DNA from: RGIG2041 sp045537695
GTDB taxonomy: Bacteria > Bacillota > Clostridia > UBA1381 > UMGS1253
NCBI GenBank assembly: GCA_045537695.1
Contig: JAZSQB010000069.1
Span: 1-64,000, forward strand
Length of the DNA stretch: 64,000 bases
Reading direction: 5' to 3'
The notes below the pieces were generated by a model. It was not told the origin of the DNA. It saw only the letters and a program-made list of their open reading frames with translations, and ran no database searches. Below, one piece after another: positions 44,419 to 53,548 of this stretch (positions within the stretch are counted from its first letter, which is position 1; each line of letters opens with the position of its first letter). A program made the position numbers and the translations under genes.

Positions 44419-44919
44419 TTATTTTGCAAAAACACCGATACGGTGCTCCTCTACAGCCAAAACCGCCTTCAGCGCACATATGATCTGCTCGCGCACACGC
44501 GCGCTATCCGCCCCTTCCGCAACCGCAATCACCCCGCGCACCTTTGGGTACGTTTCCGTTTCCAGCACCGGCGCATCCTCCGGCACAAGCATACGGATGT
44601 GTTCTTCGCTGCTGCTTTTACTTGCCTCTTTACTCTGCTTGCGCTCCACCTCTGTGGCATATACGCGCTTGCCCGTACCGTCATAGCTAAGCATTACATC
44701 CACTGCGCCCACACCGCGGATTTTGCTTAAAATCGCCTCTAAGCGCCGCTCTGTCTCCGCGTATGGTTGCTCTGTCGGCATCGCCGTTTCCTCCGCTTGC
44801 GGTACTTTCTTTCCCGCACCGTTTCCAAATCCCAATAAAAGGATGCCTATAAATAATATGATGACCAAGCGCAGAATATGCTTGTTTTTCAAAAAATCTT
44901 TCCACTTGATTTTATCCAT
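44419..44919 (-). CDS. spoIIIAG: Stage III sporulation protein AG
   Basis: 166 residues: membrane helix (14-30) and the ring-forming domain (ILSKIRGVGAVDVMLSYDGTG, VRGVIAVAEGADSARVREQII). Overlaps spoIIIAF by 8 bp. Forms the large ring of the feeding-tube channel. Confidence 0.93.
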   Translation of the reverse strand: MDKIKWKDFLKNKHILRLVIILFIGILLLGFGNGAGKKVPQAEETAMPTEQPYAETERRLEAILSKIRGVGAVDVMLSYDGTGKRVYATEVERKQSKEASKSSSEEHIRMLVPEDAPVLETETYPKVRGVIAVAEGADSARVREQIICALKAVLAVEEHRIGVFAK

Positions 44920-45361
44920 AGTCCGCCTCCAGACCGAATTCTTCCCGGATATGCGCTTTTAGCGCATCCTTGTCCGCTTGCACATCATAAATGGTCAGCC
45001 GACGCACCATCAGTGTGTGATCCTGTATGTATACATCCGCCTCTGCGCGCACGGTCTGCGAAAACGCTTCCTGCACGCTCTGCTCCACCGCTAGCACCAG
45101 CTTTTGTGCAAACTGCGCCGCAACAACAGCATCTGCGTTTGTTTCTTCCAGTGCATAAGCATCTGTTGGTTCTATAGAAAGCGCATCCCAATCCATCTGC
45201 CGGATTTGCAAAAATGCGCTGACGACAACCACTGAAACCACCAAACCCGTAACGAGAGATACATATTTAGAAAGTGGTCCTGCGCAAACTAAAGATTCAC
45301 TGAAAAAACACAAAAATGCTACACCCAAAACCGTCGCCGTAAATTGCTGCAAAAATTCCAT
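44912..45361 (-). CDS. spoIIIAF: Stage III sporulation protein AF
   Basis: 149 residues: two N-terminal membrane helices and a soluble ring-building-like C-terminal domain ending IREEFGLEADYG. Position in the operon confirms the call. Confidence 0.9.
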   Translation of the reverse strand: MEFLQQFTATVLGVAFLCFFSESLVCAGPLSKYVSLVTGLVVSVVVVSAFLQIRQMDWDALSIEPTDAYALEETNADAVVAAQFAQKLVLAVEQSVQEAFSQTVRAEADVYIQDHTLMVRRLTIYDVQADKDALKAHIREEFGLEADYG

Positions 45362-45362
45362 C

Positions 45363-46454
45363 CTACCCTCCTATGTGCATTAGCATTGCCACGCAAATGA
45401 TAAACATAATAAAGATGGCACAAAGCGTACCGAGCATAAAGGACAGCACCTCCGAAAGCGATGCCACCGCTGAAAAAATACGTTTATCCGTCACCGGCTC
45501 GATGACCGCTGCCGCCAGATGAAACATAAGGGCATACATTCCGATTTGCACAATCGGCGCAAGGCAAACCGAAAAGAGCGCAATCACGCCCGCCGCCCCG
45601 GTTGCGCCGCGAATCACCTGCGTGCTCGATACAAGTGTGTCGAGCGTGTCCGACAAAATGCCGCCGACCACCGGCACGCCGTTAGAAACCACATAGCGCG
45701 CCGTCTTTGCCGTCATCGCGTCCATTGCACCAACGCCGAAGCCCTGTACCGTAAGGAGTCCCGAAAACGCCGTCAACAAAAAGCACAGCCCCCAACGCAG
45801 AAGCTTTTTTAAAAATCCCGTCAGTGCCCGCACCGATACCGTGCGGCTGATGCCTGAAATCATCCCCAGTGCCGCCACGCAGTACAATAGCGGCACAATC
45901 CACAGCCGTACGGCGTTGCCGAGCAGCGTGCATCCCGCCAAAATCACCGGATGCACCCCCGCCGCAGTTGCCGCTTTGCCACCGGCAAGTAACAGTCCGG
46001 TTAAAATCGGCACACAGCCGTTCATGAAAATTACGCCACTTGCAACCGCATTTTGAAACGTGTTTGCCGCCACACAAAATGCATCCATAGCCATGCCTGC
46101 CAACACAAGGTAGCACACAAAAAATACCGTTTCCTGCACTGATTGCGCTTCCATACCATGCTGCATATTGGAAAGCACCGCAAACAGAATGCTGACCGCA
46201 ACAATTTTGAGCAGAAGCGCAATGACCTCACCGCCGTGCGCGCGCACAAGCGCGATGCATTTTTCAAGCAAACTCTGAAAGCTGATAACGCTTTCGCCTG
46301 CGGCAATACGCCGAGTATTGTCCGCAAAAGCATCCCCTTCCACCGCAAGGTCATAATCATATTGCGCCAACAAAGCATCCATCTGATTTTGTGCCTCTGC
46401 GTGTATGCCGAAAAGCAGCAGAATCACCAAAGATAACCAAATCACTTTTTTCAT
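45363..46454 (-). CDS. spoIIIAE: Stage III sporulation protein AE
   Basis: 363 residues: signal peptide (1-21) and about seven membrane helices. Typical text IFMNGCVPILTGLLLAGGKA and NGVPVVGGILSDTLDTL. Central channel membrane protein of the SpoIIIA complex. Confidence 0.95.
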   Translation of the reverse strand: MKKVIWLSLVILLLFGIHAEAQNQMDALLAQYDYDLAVEGDAFADNTRRIAAGESVISFQSLLEKCIALVRAHGGEVIALLLKIVAVSILFAVLSNMQHGMEAQSVQETVFFVCYLVLAGMAMDAFCVAANTFQNAVASGVIFMNGCVPILTGLLLAGGKAATAAGVHPVILAGCTLLGNAVRLWIVPLLYCVAALGMISGISRTVSVRALTGFLKKLLRWGLCFLLTAFSGLLTVQGFGVGAMDAMTAKTARYVVSNGVPVVGGILSDTLDTLVSSTQVIRGATGAAGVIALFSVCLAPIVQIGMYALMFHLAAAVIEPVTDKRIFSAVASLSEVLSFMLGTLCAIFIMFIICVAMLMHIGG

Positions 46455-46455
46455 C

Positions 46456-46842
46456 TTACAGTATCCCCGTTAATGTCTCTATCAGTTTGCCGGCAATCGG
46501 CAGCGCCTGCACCAAAATCAAAAGCTTGCCAAACAGCTCCGCCTGCACACCAATGGATGTATGTCCCGCATCCTTACATAGCTGCGAAGCCAGGGTGCAG
46601 ACATAGCCGATGCCAATGACTTTAAACACCGTCTCCAAATAGCCATCTTCTAAAGAAAGACGCTCTGCCAGCCGGCGAATGTAGTCCATAACGCCATATG
46701 CCATATTTAAAGAATACAAAAGCAAAATCGCGCACGTCAGCAAGGAAACAACAATATGTAGCTCCGAATGCATACCGCGCAAAATCACACAAACCAGCAT
46801 GCCACACACCGCAATACCAATCATCTGTGTTAAATCAATCAT
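46456..46842 (-). CDS. spoIIIAD: Stage III sporulation protein AD
   Basis: 128 residues, four membrane helices; CKDAGHTSIGVQAELFGK is the conserved part. ATG overlaps the spoIIIAC stop by four bases. Confidence 0.93.
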   Translation of the reverse strand: MIDLTQMIGIAVCGMLVCVILRGMHSELHIVVSLLTCAILLLYSLNMAYGVMDYIRRLAERLSLEDGYLETVFKVIGIGYVCTLASQLCKDAGHTSIGVQAELFGKLLILVQALPIAGKLIETLTGIL

Positions 46843-47033
46843 AGATGAAACACCGACTTTATCGTATCAAATAGCGCGCTGATTTGCCCGACAATCATAA
46901 ACAAAACAACAATCAGCCCGGCAAGCGTTGTCAGCATCGCCTGCTCCTCTCTGCCGGAGCGGATTAACAGCTGATTGAGCACGGACACAATGATACCGAT
47001 TGCCGCAATCTGAAAAATAAAATCAACGCCCAT
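46839..47033 (-). CDS. spoIIIAC: Stage III sporulation protein AC
   Basis: 64 residues, two membrane helices; GVDFIFQIAAIGIIVSVLNQ and the conserved LIRSGREEQAML. Standard length. Confidence 0.95.
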   Translation of the reverse strand: MGVDFIFQIAAIGIIVSVLNQLLIRSGREEQAMLTTLAGLIVVLFMIVGQISALFDTIKSVFHL

Positions 47034-47052
47034 CGGCTCTCCTCCTTATGTA

Positions 47053-47550
47053 TTAGAGCATTAACAGCACCAACAGCGCGCCGCCGAACACGCCGGATGC
47101 CATATACAGCCTGCCGTTTGTCTGCGCATGTTCCGCAGCGGCTCTGCGCTGCATATACAACTGCTCCGTAATCACGCAAAGCTGCTCCGCCTGCGACGCC
47201 GCATCACTGGCGCCAAGCTGCGCCGCAGCGCGCAAAAGCACAGCGGCATCCGCCTTCGTAAGCACGCCGCTCTCCTCGGAAAGTGCTGCTTGCATTGCTA
47301 TATAAGGTGTTTTTTCTTGTTTGAGCTGCGCTGAAAACACGCAAAGCAGCGGCGTTGGATTTGCAGCAGCTGCTTTTTCCACCGCCTGCGGTAAAGGTGT
47401 CTGCAAAAATGCAATTTCCGTGCGCAACATCGAAAATGCGTGTGCCAGTGTTTCCATAAGCGACACCCGTTTAAAAAGCTGTCTTTGCATCCAAATGCCC
47501 AAAAGAGAACATCCGGCAAAGGTCAAGGCAGCACCGCATAACTTAAGCAC
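47053..47550 (-). CDS. spoIIIAB: Stage III sporulation protein AB
   Basis: 165 residues. GTG start at 47550 chosen because AGGAGG precedes it; upstream codons belong to spoIIIAA, which it overlaps by 8 bp. Membrane helices at both ends around a T2SF-like helical domain (AFSMLRTEIAFLQTPLPQAV). Confidence 0.9.
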   Translation of the reverse strand: MLKLCGAALTFAGCSLLGIWMQRQLFKRVSLMETLAHAFSMLRTEIAFLQTPLPQAVEKAAAANPTPLLCVFSAQLKQEKTPYIAMQAALSEESGVLTKADAAVLLRAAAQLGASDAASQAEQLCVITEQLYMQRRAAAEHAQTNGRLYMASGVFGGALLVLLML

Positions 47551-48409
47551 GGCAATACACCTCCTGTATACTGCCCGGGCCCTGCTTGCGTGACAGCGTG
47601 ACGAAAATTTCAAAAGGCAGCACATCTTCTATGCGACTGCGAGTTGCCGCGTGCATACTGGTTAGCAAACTACAGCCGCAGCCTAGCGCATACTGCATGG
47701 CTTGTCGCTCATCCTCGCCCCACAGTTCATCCGTAACAATCAACTGTGGCGAAAGCGTACGTACGGCAAGCGCAATCCCTGCCGCCTTTGGGCACATTCG
47801 AAGCACGTCCGTATTTTCACCGATATCAAATGCAGAAACGCCATTGTGCATCGCACAAAGCTCATCGCGTTCATCTATCACACATACGCGCACGCCCCGA
47901 TGGGACAAGCTGCGGATTAAATCGCGCAAAAGCGTTGTTTTGCCGCAACCCGGCGGCGAAAGCACCACCGTATTTTTTATGCGCCCGTTTTGCATTACCT
48001 GCGAAAGCAGTTTGTCCGCGCAGCCGATAACCTCGCGCGGTATACGAAAATTCAAGCCGGAAAACAGCTTCATATTTTCAACCGTGCCACCGGAAGAAAG
48101 CACACTGCCGGACAGACCGACGCGCACGCCGCATGGCAGCATTAAAAACCCGTTTTTGATTTGCTCCATTACGGCATAAACAGAGTTATTACAAATGCGC
48201 ATCACCGTCTCGCTGATTTGTTGCGCCGTCACCGTGCTTTGCGTAATCGGCACACTTTGTCCGCAGCGCACCAGCATCACACGACAGCCCGCGCGCAGCC
48301 TGAGTTCCTCTGCATAAAGCAAGTCCCGCTCGGCAATGCATGTCCGCAGTGCTTCCGGCAGACTACGCAGAATTTCCAGCGCGGCATTGGGCGTATTTGC
48401 CTTTTTCAT
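47543..48409 (-). CDS. spoIIIAA: Stage III sporulation protein AA (ATPase)
   Basis: 288 residues from the ATG at 48409 (AAAAGAGG site). Secretion-type ATPase: Walker A LSPPGCGKTTLLRDL, Walker B-like PQLIVTDELWGEDE and DERDELCAM. Provides energy or assembly for the SpoIIIA-SpoIIQ channel. First gene of the operon. Confidence 0.96.
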   Translation of the reverse strand: MKKANTPNAALEILRSLPEALRTCIAERDLLYAEELRLRAGCRVMLVRCGQSVPITQSTVTAQQISETVMRICNNSVYAVMEQIKNGFLMLPCGVRVGLSGSVLSSGGTVENMKLFSGLNFRIPREVIGCADKLLSQVMQNGRIKNTVVLSPPGCGKTTLLRDLIRSLSHRGVRVCVIDERDELCAMHNGVSAFDIGENTDVLRMCPKAAGIALAVRTLSPQLIVTDELWGEDERQAMQYALGCGCSLLTSMHAATRSRIEDVLPFEIFVTLSRKQGPGSIQEVYCRA

Positions 48410-48437
48410 AAGCTTCACCTCTTTTTCGTTTGCTTCA

Positions 48438-48466
48438 TCTTTATGCCACCACTGAAATAATTATGT
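48438..48466 (-). promoter_or_regulatory. Candidate sigma-E promoter of the spoIIIA operon
   Basis: Minus strand ACATAAT-N14-CATAAAGA, compared with the mother-cell sigma-E pattern ATA-N14/15-CATACA-T. It ends 28 bp before the spoIIIAA start. Fits known sigma-E control of this operon. Confidence 0.5.
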
Positions 48467-48490
48467 CACAAATTTTCTTTCTAAAATTTG

Positions 48491-48519
48491 TTGACAGATG
48501 CGTATGAATAGATTAAAAT
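48491..48519 (+). promoter_or_regulatory. Promoter of the DUF1292 gene
   Basis: TTGACA-N17-TAAAAT. Confidence 0.75.
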
Positions 48520-48554
48520 ATGTGTAGACTACAAAAGCCGAGAGGAGAACAAAC

Positions 48555-48818
48555 ATGGCTGAAAGAGAAGATATCATCACTTTATATGATGAAGACGGCA
48601 AAGAAATTGACTTTGAACATTTAGATACTGTTTCTTTAAACGATAATCTCTATGTTGTGCTGTTAGAAGTACTGGAAAACGGCGAAGAAAATGACGAAGT
48701 GGTCATTTTCAGAATTGAGCAAACCGATGACGAAGACGATGCGCTTGTTGTCATTGAAGATGAAGCGGAGTTAAACGCTGTATTTGAAGAGTTCCAGAAC
48801 CGTCTGGAGGACGAATAA
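48555..48818 (+). CDS. DUF1292 family acidic protein
   Basis: 87 residues, very acidic. DUF1292 core: LYDEDGKEIDFEHLDTVSL, VVLLEVLE and EVVIFRIEQTDDEDD. Widespread in Firmicutes, usually near yqgF/yrzL; function unknown. AGAGGAG site. Confidence 0.9.
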   Translation: MAEREDIITLYDEDGKEIDFEHLDTVSLNDNLYVVLLEVLENGEENDEVVIFRIEQTDDEDDALVVIEDEAELNAVFEEFQNRLEDE

Positions 48819-48828
48819 ACCAAATTAA

Positions 48829-49012
48829 ATATGCCCTGCGGTGTACGTATGTGTACCATTTATTTTACCAACACTTTTAATATGGGATTCTTTGCTCTAT
48901 GTGCGGATTGCAGGCCTCCCTAAATGGAAGAGGAAGCGCGAAACACAAGGCGGTTGCCCACCTGCATTTGCAGGTCAAATAAAGGTACAAAACTACGGCA
49001 TAGCGGGGTTTT
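48829..49012 (+). ncRNA. ssrS: 6S RNA
   Basis: About 180 nt. Closing stem ATGCC.../...GGCAT and inner GTGTAC/GTACAA-type pairing, with Firmicutes 6S landmarks: CCCTGCGGTGTACG at the 5' side, TTTTACCAACACTTTTAATA and GGGATTC, GGAAGAGGAAGCGCGAAACAC, and a 3' hairpin CACCTGCATTTGCAGGT, ending ACTACGGCATAGCGGGG and T6. It binds sigma-70-type RNA polymerase. Called from remembered family pattern, not from a covariance search. Confidence 0.78.
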
Positions 49013-49040
49013 TTCATTGAATCAAAATTGAGGGATGCTT

Positions 49041-49886
49041 ATGAAAACCAGAACAAAGCTTTTGCTTGCGCTCAATAAATTCTTTAAAGCACCGGTGCAC
49101 CCGTTCAACCTGCAAAACGAAGGCGTGAAGTCCTATGCGATGTGGCAGTTTGAAAAAGGCGCGCAGACAATCGCTTTTTACACCAAGCGCTATACGCCCG
49201 ATGAAATGTTTAAAGACAAAACCGTCGTTGATATCGGTTGCGGCGCAGCAGGCAAATCGCTGTATTATGCGTCCTGCGGTGCAAAAAAGGTCATCGGTGT
49301 GGAGATTTTGGAAAAATACCGCCGCGAAGCCGAAAAACTTGCCACAGATTTAAATTTAAAGGACAAGTTTGAATTCGTCTGTGCCGATGCGGCAAATCTG
49401 CCGTTTGAAACAGACAGCATTGATACCATCATTATGAATGATGCAATGGAGCACGTGGACAATCCGGAAGCAGTGCTGACCGAATGTATGCGCGTCATCA
49501 AAAAAGGCGGCAGAATTTTTATTAACTTTCCGCCCTACTATCATCCGACCGGCGCGCATTTAAGCGATGCCATCTTTATTCCGTGGGTACATATGTTCTT
49601 TAGTGAAGACGTGCTGGTGGAAAGTTATAAGATTCTCGCAAAGCAGTACCCGGACGGCGACGAGCGCATCGAGTTCCGCATTTCGGAAGATGCACATGGA
49701 AAAGCCTATTTTTCCTACATCAATCATATGACCATCTGCCGATATAAAAAGATTCTCAAATCCCTCGACATCAAACCGGTATATTACAAAGAAGAGCCGT
49801 TGCGCAGCATCGTTGCGCCGCTGGCAAAGCTGCCGCTTTTCAAAGAAATGTTTGTAAAAATGGCAGTTTGCGTTATAGAAAAATAA
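49041..49886 (+). CDS. Class I SAM-dependent methyltransferase
   Basis: 281 residues from the ATG at 49041 (GAGGGA site). Motif I VVDIGCGAAGKSLYY, acidic VGVEILEKY, CADAANLPFETDSIDTIIMND and EAVLTECMRVIKKGGRIFIN. Resembles UbiE/small-molecule methyltransferases; substrate unknown. Single gene with its own terminator. Confidence 0.9.
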   Translation: MKTRTKLLLALNKFFKAPVHPFNLQNEGVKSYAMWQFEKGAQTIAFYTKRYTPDEMFKDKTVVDIGCGAAGKSLYYASCGAKKVIGVEILEKYRREAEKLATDLNLKDKFEFVCADAANLPFETDSIDTIIMNDAMEHVDNPEAVLTECMRVIKKGGRIFINFPPYYHPTGAHLSDAIFIPWVHMFFSEDVLVESYKILAKQYPDGDERIEFRISEDAHGKAYFSYINHMTICRYKKILKSLDIKPVYYKEEPLRSIVAPLAKLPLFKEMFVKMAVCVIEK

Positions 49887-49890
49887 GATA

Positions 49891-49915
49891 AAGGTGCCTG
49901 CGGGCACCTTTTTTT
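49891..49915 (+). terminator. Terminator after the methyltransferase gene
   Basis: AAGGTGCC/GGCACCTT, 4-nt loop, followed by T5. Confidence 0.9.
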
Positions 49916-49917
49916 AT

Positions 49918-49946
49918 GTATATTTTCTTGGATTCCGGCAAAAATA
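49918..49946 (+). promoter_or_regulatory. Candidate sigma-F/G promoter of the SpoIIQ-like gene
   Basis: GTATA-N14-GGCAAAAATA, matching the forespore pattern (GNATA-N14/16-GGNNANANT). It lies 31 bp before the gene start and supports its sporulation role. Confidence 0.6.
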
Positions 49947-49977
49947 CCAGTATCACAATACAGAAAGGCTGGTTACT

Positions 49978-50712
49978 ATGTCTGAATTCAAAAATAAATG
50001 TGTTGCCTGGATAAAAGCAAATCGCTATTACATAGTGCTCGCACTATGTATCCTGACCGTCAGCGGCACATATCTTCTGCTCAACAACGCTGTTTCTTTA
50101 GAGCAAACGCCGCGCAAAGAGGCACAATACGTTGCACCGCCGGTGACGGAAACACCGCTGCCGGATTTGGCGGAATACTTCCCGCCGGAATTGGAGCCGG
50201 AAAAACAAAGCGAAACAACGAAAGCACCATCTGTCGCGCCTGATTTGACGCAAGAAGACACTGCTATGCGCGTGTCCGCCGATGCCCCCGAGGTGGAAAA
50301 AGCGGAATTGCACTACAAGTATCCGTTAAACGGAAAAATCTCCAAAGGCTTCTCCGGCGATACGTTGGTGTTTTCCAAAACCATGTCGGACTGGCGCATC
50401 CACAGCGGCATAGACATTGCCGCCGAAGCCGGCACCGATGTCTGCGCTTGCGCAGACGGCACCGTAGAGGATGTGTTTACGGATGAACGCATGGGCATCA
50501 CTATCGTTTTGCGCCATCCGGACGGTGTGCAATCCATTTACAGCAATCTCTCCAGCGGTCTTTTGGTCGAAGTCGGGCAAAGCATCCGCGGCGGCGAGGT
50601 CATCAGCTCGGTCGGCACCTCTGCCCTCTTTGAAGCGGCAGACGAAAGCCATCTGCACTTTGAACTGACCAAAGACGGCACGCATATTGACCCGCTGGCG
50701 TATTTACAATAA
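49978..50712 (+). CDS. spoIIQ: SpoIIQ-like M23 metallopeptidase-domain protein
   Basis: 244 residues from MSEFKNKCVAW (AAAGG site). One membrane helix (17-36), an acidic Pro/Glu-rich linker, then a LytM domain with HSGIDIAAEAGTDV (HxxxD) and SHLHFEL (HxH): all zinc ligands are present, as in clostridial SpoIIQ and unlike Bacillus. A sigma-F-like promoter and the nearby spoIIIA operon support SpoIIQ; a general cell-wall endopeptidase is the alternative. Confidence 0.75.
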   Translation: MSEFKNKCVAWIKANRYYIVLALCILTVSGTYLLLNNAVSLEQTPRKEAQYVAPPVTETPLPDLAEYFPPELEPEKQSETTKAPSVAPDLTQEDTAMRVSADAPEVEKAELHYKYPLNGKISKGFSGDTLVFSKTMSDWRIHSGIDIAAEAGTDVCACADGTVEDVFTDERMGITIVLRHPDGVQSIYSNLSSGLLVEVGQSIRGGEVISSVGTSALFEAADESHLHFELTKDGTHIDPLAYLQ

Positions 50713-50719
50713 TTTTTCT

Positions 50720-50754
50720 AAAGAGCGACACGCATTGCGTATCGCTCTTTTCTT
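50720..50754 (+). terminator. Terminator after the SpoIIQ-like gene
   Basis: AAAGAGCGA/TCGCTCTTT with a 13-nt loop (inner CGCA/TGCG), then TC-TT. Confidence 0.85.
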
Positions 50755-50818
50755 GACTACCGTCGCTTTTTGTGGCATAATATAAATATATATTTTTATG
50801 ACAAGGCTGGTTACATGG

Positions 50819-51985
50819 ATGCATAATTTATTATTTAGAATTTTTATTAAAAATCACACCAATACAAGCGACCCTGCCGTGCGCCGGCACTACGGCATTT
50901 TAGGCGGCGCCATCGGCATTGCGCTCAATATTCTATTGTTTATCTTCAAAACCGTGGCAGGTCTGCTTTCTGCATCCGTGTCTATGATTGCGGATGCGCT
51001 AAACAACCTCTCCGATGCGGGCTCATCCGTCATCTCTTTGGTTGGCTTTAAAATGTCCGGTAAACCGGCAGACAAGGATCACCCCTTTGGGCACGGACGC
51101 ATCGAATACATCAGCGCGCTGTTTGTTTCTATCATCATCTTTATGATGGGCTTTGAGCTCATCCGAACCTCCTGGGACAGAATACGCCACCCGCAGGCTA
51201 CGCAGTTCAGCACAGTGGCATTTGTCATTTTAATTGTTTCCATCGCGGTCAAGTTCTGGATGTTCCTGCTCAATCGCAGCATTGGAAAAAAAATTGATTC
51301 ACCGGCAATTCTCGGCACGGCAAAGGACTCCATTTCCGATGCGATTGCAACGCTTACCGTTCTGCTCGGTGCAATTTTTGCAAAAGTCACCGATATTATG
51401 ATTGACGGCTACCTTGGTATGCTGGTTTCCCTTTTTATCCTGTATGCCGGTTATTCTACGCTCAAAGAGGCGCTCGCGCCCCTGCTCGGCCAACCGCCAG
51501 AGCAATCTTTGGTGGACGAAATTGAAAAAACCGTGCTCGCCCACGAAGGCATCATCGGCATGCACGATTTAATTATACATAACTACGGTCCGGCGCGTTT
51601 TATGCTTTCGCTGCACGCCGAAGTACCGTGCGACGGCGATGTGCTCGCTCTGCACGATACGATTGATTTAGTCGAAAAAGAGCTTTCCATCCGTTTAAAC
51701 TGCGATGCGGTCATTCATATGGATCCGGTGGAAACCAACAACGCCGTCATTACGGAAGCAAAGCAATTTGTATCGCACGTCATCAAAGAGGTTTCCGACG
51801 AGCTTTCCATCCACGATTTTCGTATGGTCAGCGGTACAACGCACACCAACTTGATTTTCGATGTTGTTGTACCGTATAATTTTACAATGTCCAACAGTGA
51901 AATTGCCGCCGTGGTGGAAGAAAAGCTCAAAGGCTACAACCAAAACTATTTTGCAGTTATGACTTTTGAAAACAAATACATTTAG
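50819..51985 (+). CDS. Cation diffusion facilitator transporter
   Basis: 388 residues from the ATG at 50819; an in-frame ATG at 50798 is possible, since the AAGG site lies between them. Six membrane helices; metal site residues in DALNNLSDAGSSVISLVG and HPFGHGRIEYI, a second helix-5 site in GTAKDSISDAIA, and a cytoplasmic domain with IGMHDLIIHNYGP. Exports Zn/Mn/Fe-type divalent cations by proton antiport. Confidence 0.93.
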   Translation: MHNLLFRIFIKNHTNTSDPAVRRHYGILGGAIGIALNILLFIFKTVAGLLSASVSMIADALNNLSDAGSSVISLVGFKMSGKPADKDHPFGHGRIEYISALFVSIIIFMMGFELIRTSWDRIRHPQATQFSTVAFVILIVSIAVKFWMFLLNRSIGKKIDSPAILGTAKDSISDAIATLTVLLGAIFAKVTDIMIDGYLGMLVSLFILYAGYSTLKEALAPLLGQPPEQSLVDEIEKTVLAHEGIIGMHDLIIHNYGPARFMLSLHAEVPCDGDVLALHDTIDLVEKELSIRLNCDAVIHMDPVETNNAVITEAKQFVSHVIKEVSDELSIHDFRMVSGTTHTNLIFDVVVPYNFTMSNSEIAAVVEEKLKGYNQNYFAVMTFENKYI

Positions 51986-51997
51986 TGAGGAAAACCC

Positions 51998-53533
51998 ATG
52001 CAAATTTTCAGAAAAATATGCATCTTACTTCTGGCGCTGTGCTGTCTGCTGTCTGTCAGCGTGACAACTCACGCCTTTGAGCCGGATGTAAACCGTTTCA
52101 CATTTATTCCCATAGAATACGACGGCAAAATTTCAGATGCCCTTCCCTGCAGCGATGGGCTGTTTGCCATTAAAAACGAAGCTTTTAAAACCGGCTATCT
52201 TGCCGCGGACGCCACACTGAAAATTCCGTTTGCATTTTCCGACGGCGGCAGCTTTAGCGCCGGTCTTGCGCCGGCAATGGTCGCAAACGGCAAATACGGC
52301 TATATCAACAAATACGGTCTGTTTGAAATCGCACCCGCCTATGACAGCGCAAATGCGTTTTCGGATGGTCTGTCGCTTGTAGAAAAAGACACACAAGCAT
52401 TCTATATAGATGCAACCGGCAAAAAAGTAAGCTTTGCCACACAGGCAGACTATACCCCTATCAGCAGTTATCACGACGGCAGTGTCTGGGTCATGGACGC
52501 GAACGGCGGCTATCGCCTTTTGCGCAAGGACGCTACTTTTTTAAACGACGTCCCCTATCTCTGGGCGGGGGAGTTTTCCGAAGGCGTATGCTGGGTCAGT
52601 CCGGAAAGTGGCGATGACTTTATAGATTTTTCTATGCAATTGATAGATGCGAACGGCAATGTGCTGATAGAAAAAGGCATTTACACTTCTGCCACCGTTT
52701 ACAAAGACGGCGTTTGCTGGGCAAAGCGCACCGCAGATGGCAAGATTGTGCTGATTGACAAGCAAGGTAGCGTGCTCTTTATTGCAGAAAATGCGGAAGC
52801 GATGCCGACACCGTTTGCAAACGGTGTCAGCGTCAGCATGGAAAACGGATTGTTTACACTGCGCAATCCGGAGGGTATTGTCCTGTTTTCCTCTCTCAAA
52901 TATCGCGCTATAAACTACGGCGGATTTTCGGAAGGCAGCCTCTTGGTGCACAACACAACCGAGGACAAGTATTACATTATGCGCGACAACCGCTATGTGC
53001 CGGAAGAAAAATTTATAGCCGCACACGAATTTGGATATTGCGAAACGTACGGAAAAGGCAACCGCTTTGAAATTGTATTCCGGCTTGGTTCCCCGTTTGC
53101 CATTGTCAACGGCGAAAAGATGTATATCGATGCCGCAAACCCAAACGTGAAGGCATTTACGCAAAATGACCGCACACTGATTCCGATGCGCTTTTTATCC
53201 GAGCATCTGCCCGGCTGGCGCATCACGTGGGATTATATCACTGAAAGTGCCGTGCTTCAAAGCGATACCTTGTCGGCAAGCTTTAAGGACGGCGTCCGTT
53301 TGCTAAGCTATATCCAATTCAACCCAGAGAAAAAGCAATATGACAGCTTGACAAAGTCATTAGACCAACCACCTCTGATTTTAGACGGACGTATGTTTTT
53401 GCCCGTGCGCGCACTCAGCGAGTTGATGGAAGTGAATGTCTTTTACGACGCACGCGGTTTGGTTGTATTTTCCAATACAATAGAAAATTTATCCGAAGCA
53501 GATGCGACGCAGCTGCTTGCAACTTTTGAGTAA
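51998..53533 (+). CDS. Secreted WG-repeat protein with copper amine oxidase-like (stalk) domain
   Basis: 511 residues. Signal peptide (1-27), then at least four WG-type repeats (for example GKYGYINKYGLFEIAPAYDS) across about 40-330. The C-terminal cu_amine_oxidN1/stalk domain (FTQNDRTLIPMRFLSEHL, GRMFLPVRALSELM) often mediates envelope attachment. No enzyme motif. Follows the transporter gene by 12 bp. Confidence 0.85.
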   Translation: MQIFRKICILLLALCCLLSVSVTTHAFEPDVNRFTFIPIEYDGKISDALPCSDGLFAIKNEAFKTGYLAADATLKIPFAFSDGGSFSAGLAPAMVANGKYGYINKYGLFEIAPAYDSANAFSDGLSLVEKDTQAFYIDATGKKVSFATQADYTPISSYHDGSVWVMDANGGYRLLRKDATFLNDVPYLWAGEFSEGVCWVSPESGDDFIDFSMQLIDANGNVLIEKGIYTSATVYKDGVCWAKRTADGKIVLIDKQGSVLFIAENAEAMPTPFANGVSVSMENGLFTLRNPEGIVLFSSLKYRAINYGGFSEGSLLVHNTTEDKYYIMRDNRYVPEEKFIAAHEFGYCETYGKGNRFEIVFRLGSPFAIVNGEKMYIDAANPNVKAFTQNDRTLIPMRFLSEHLPGWRITWDYITESAVLQSDTLSASFKDGVRLLSYIQFNPEKKQYDSLTKSLDQPPLILDGRMFLPVRALSELMEVNVFYDARGLVVFSNTIENLSEADATQLLATFE

Positions 53534-53548
53534 AGGTGGACTGCTACA

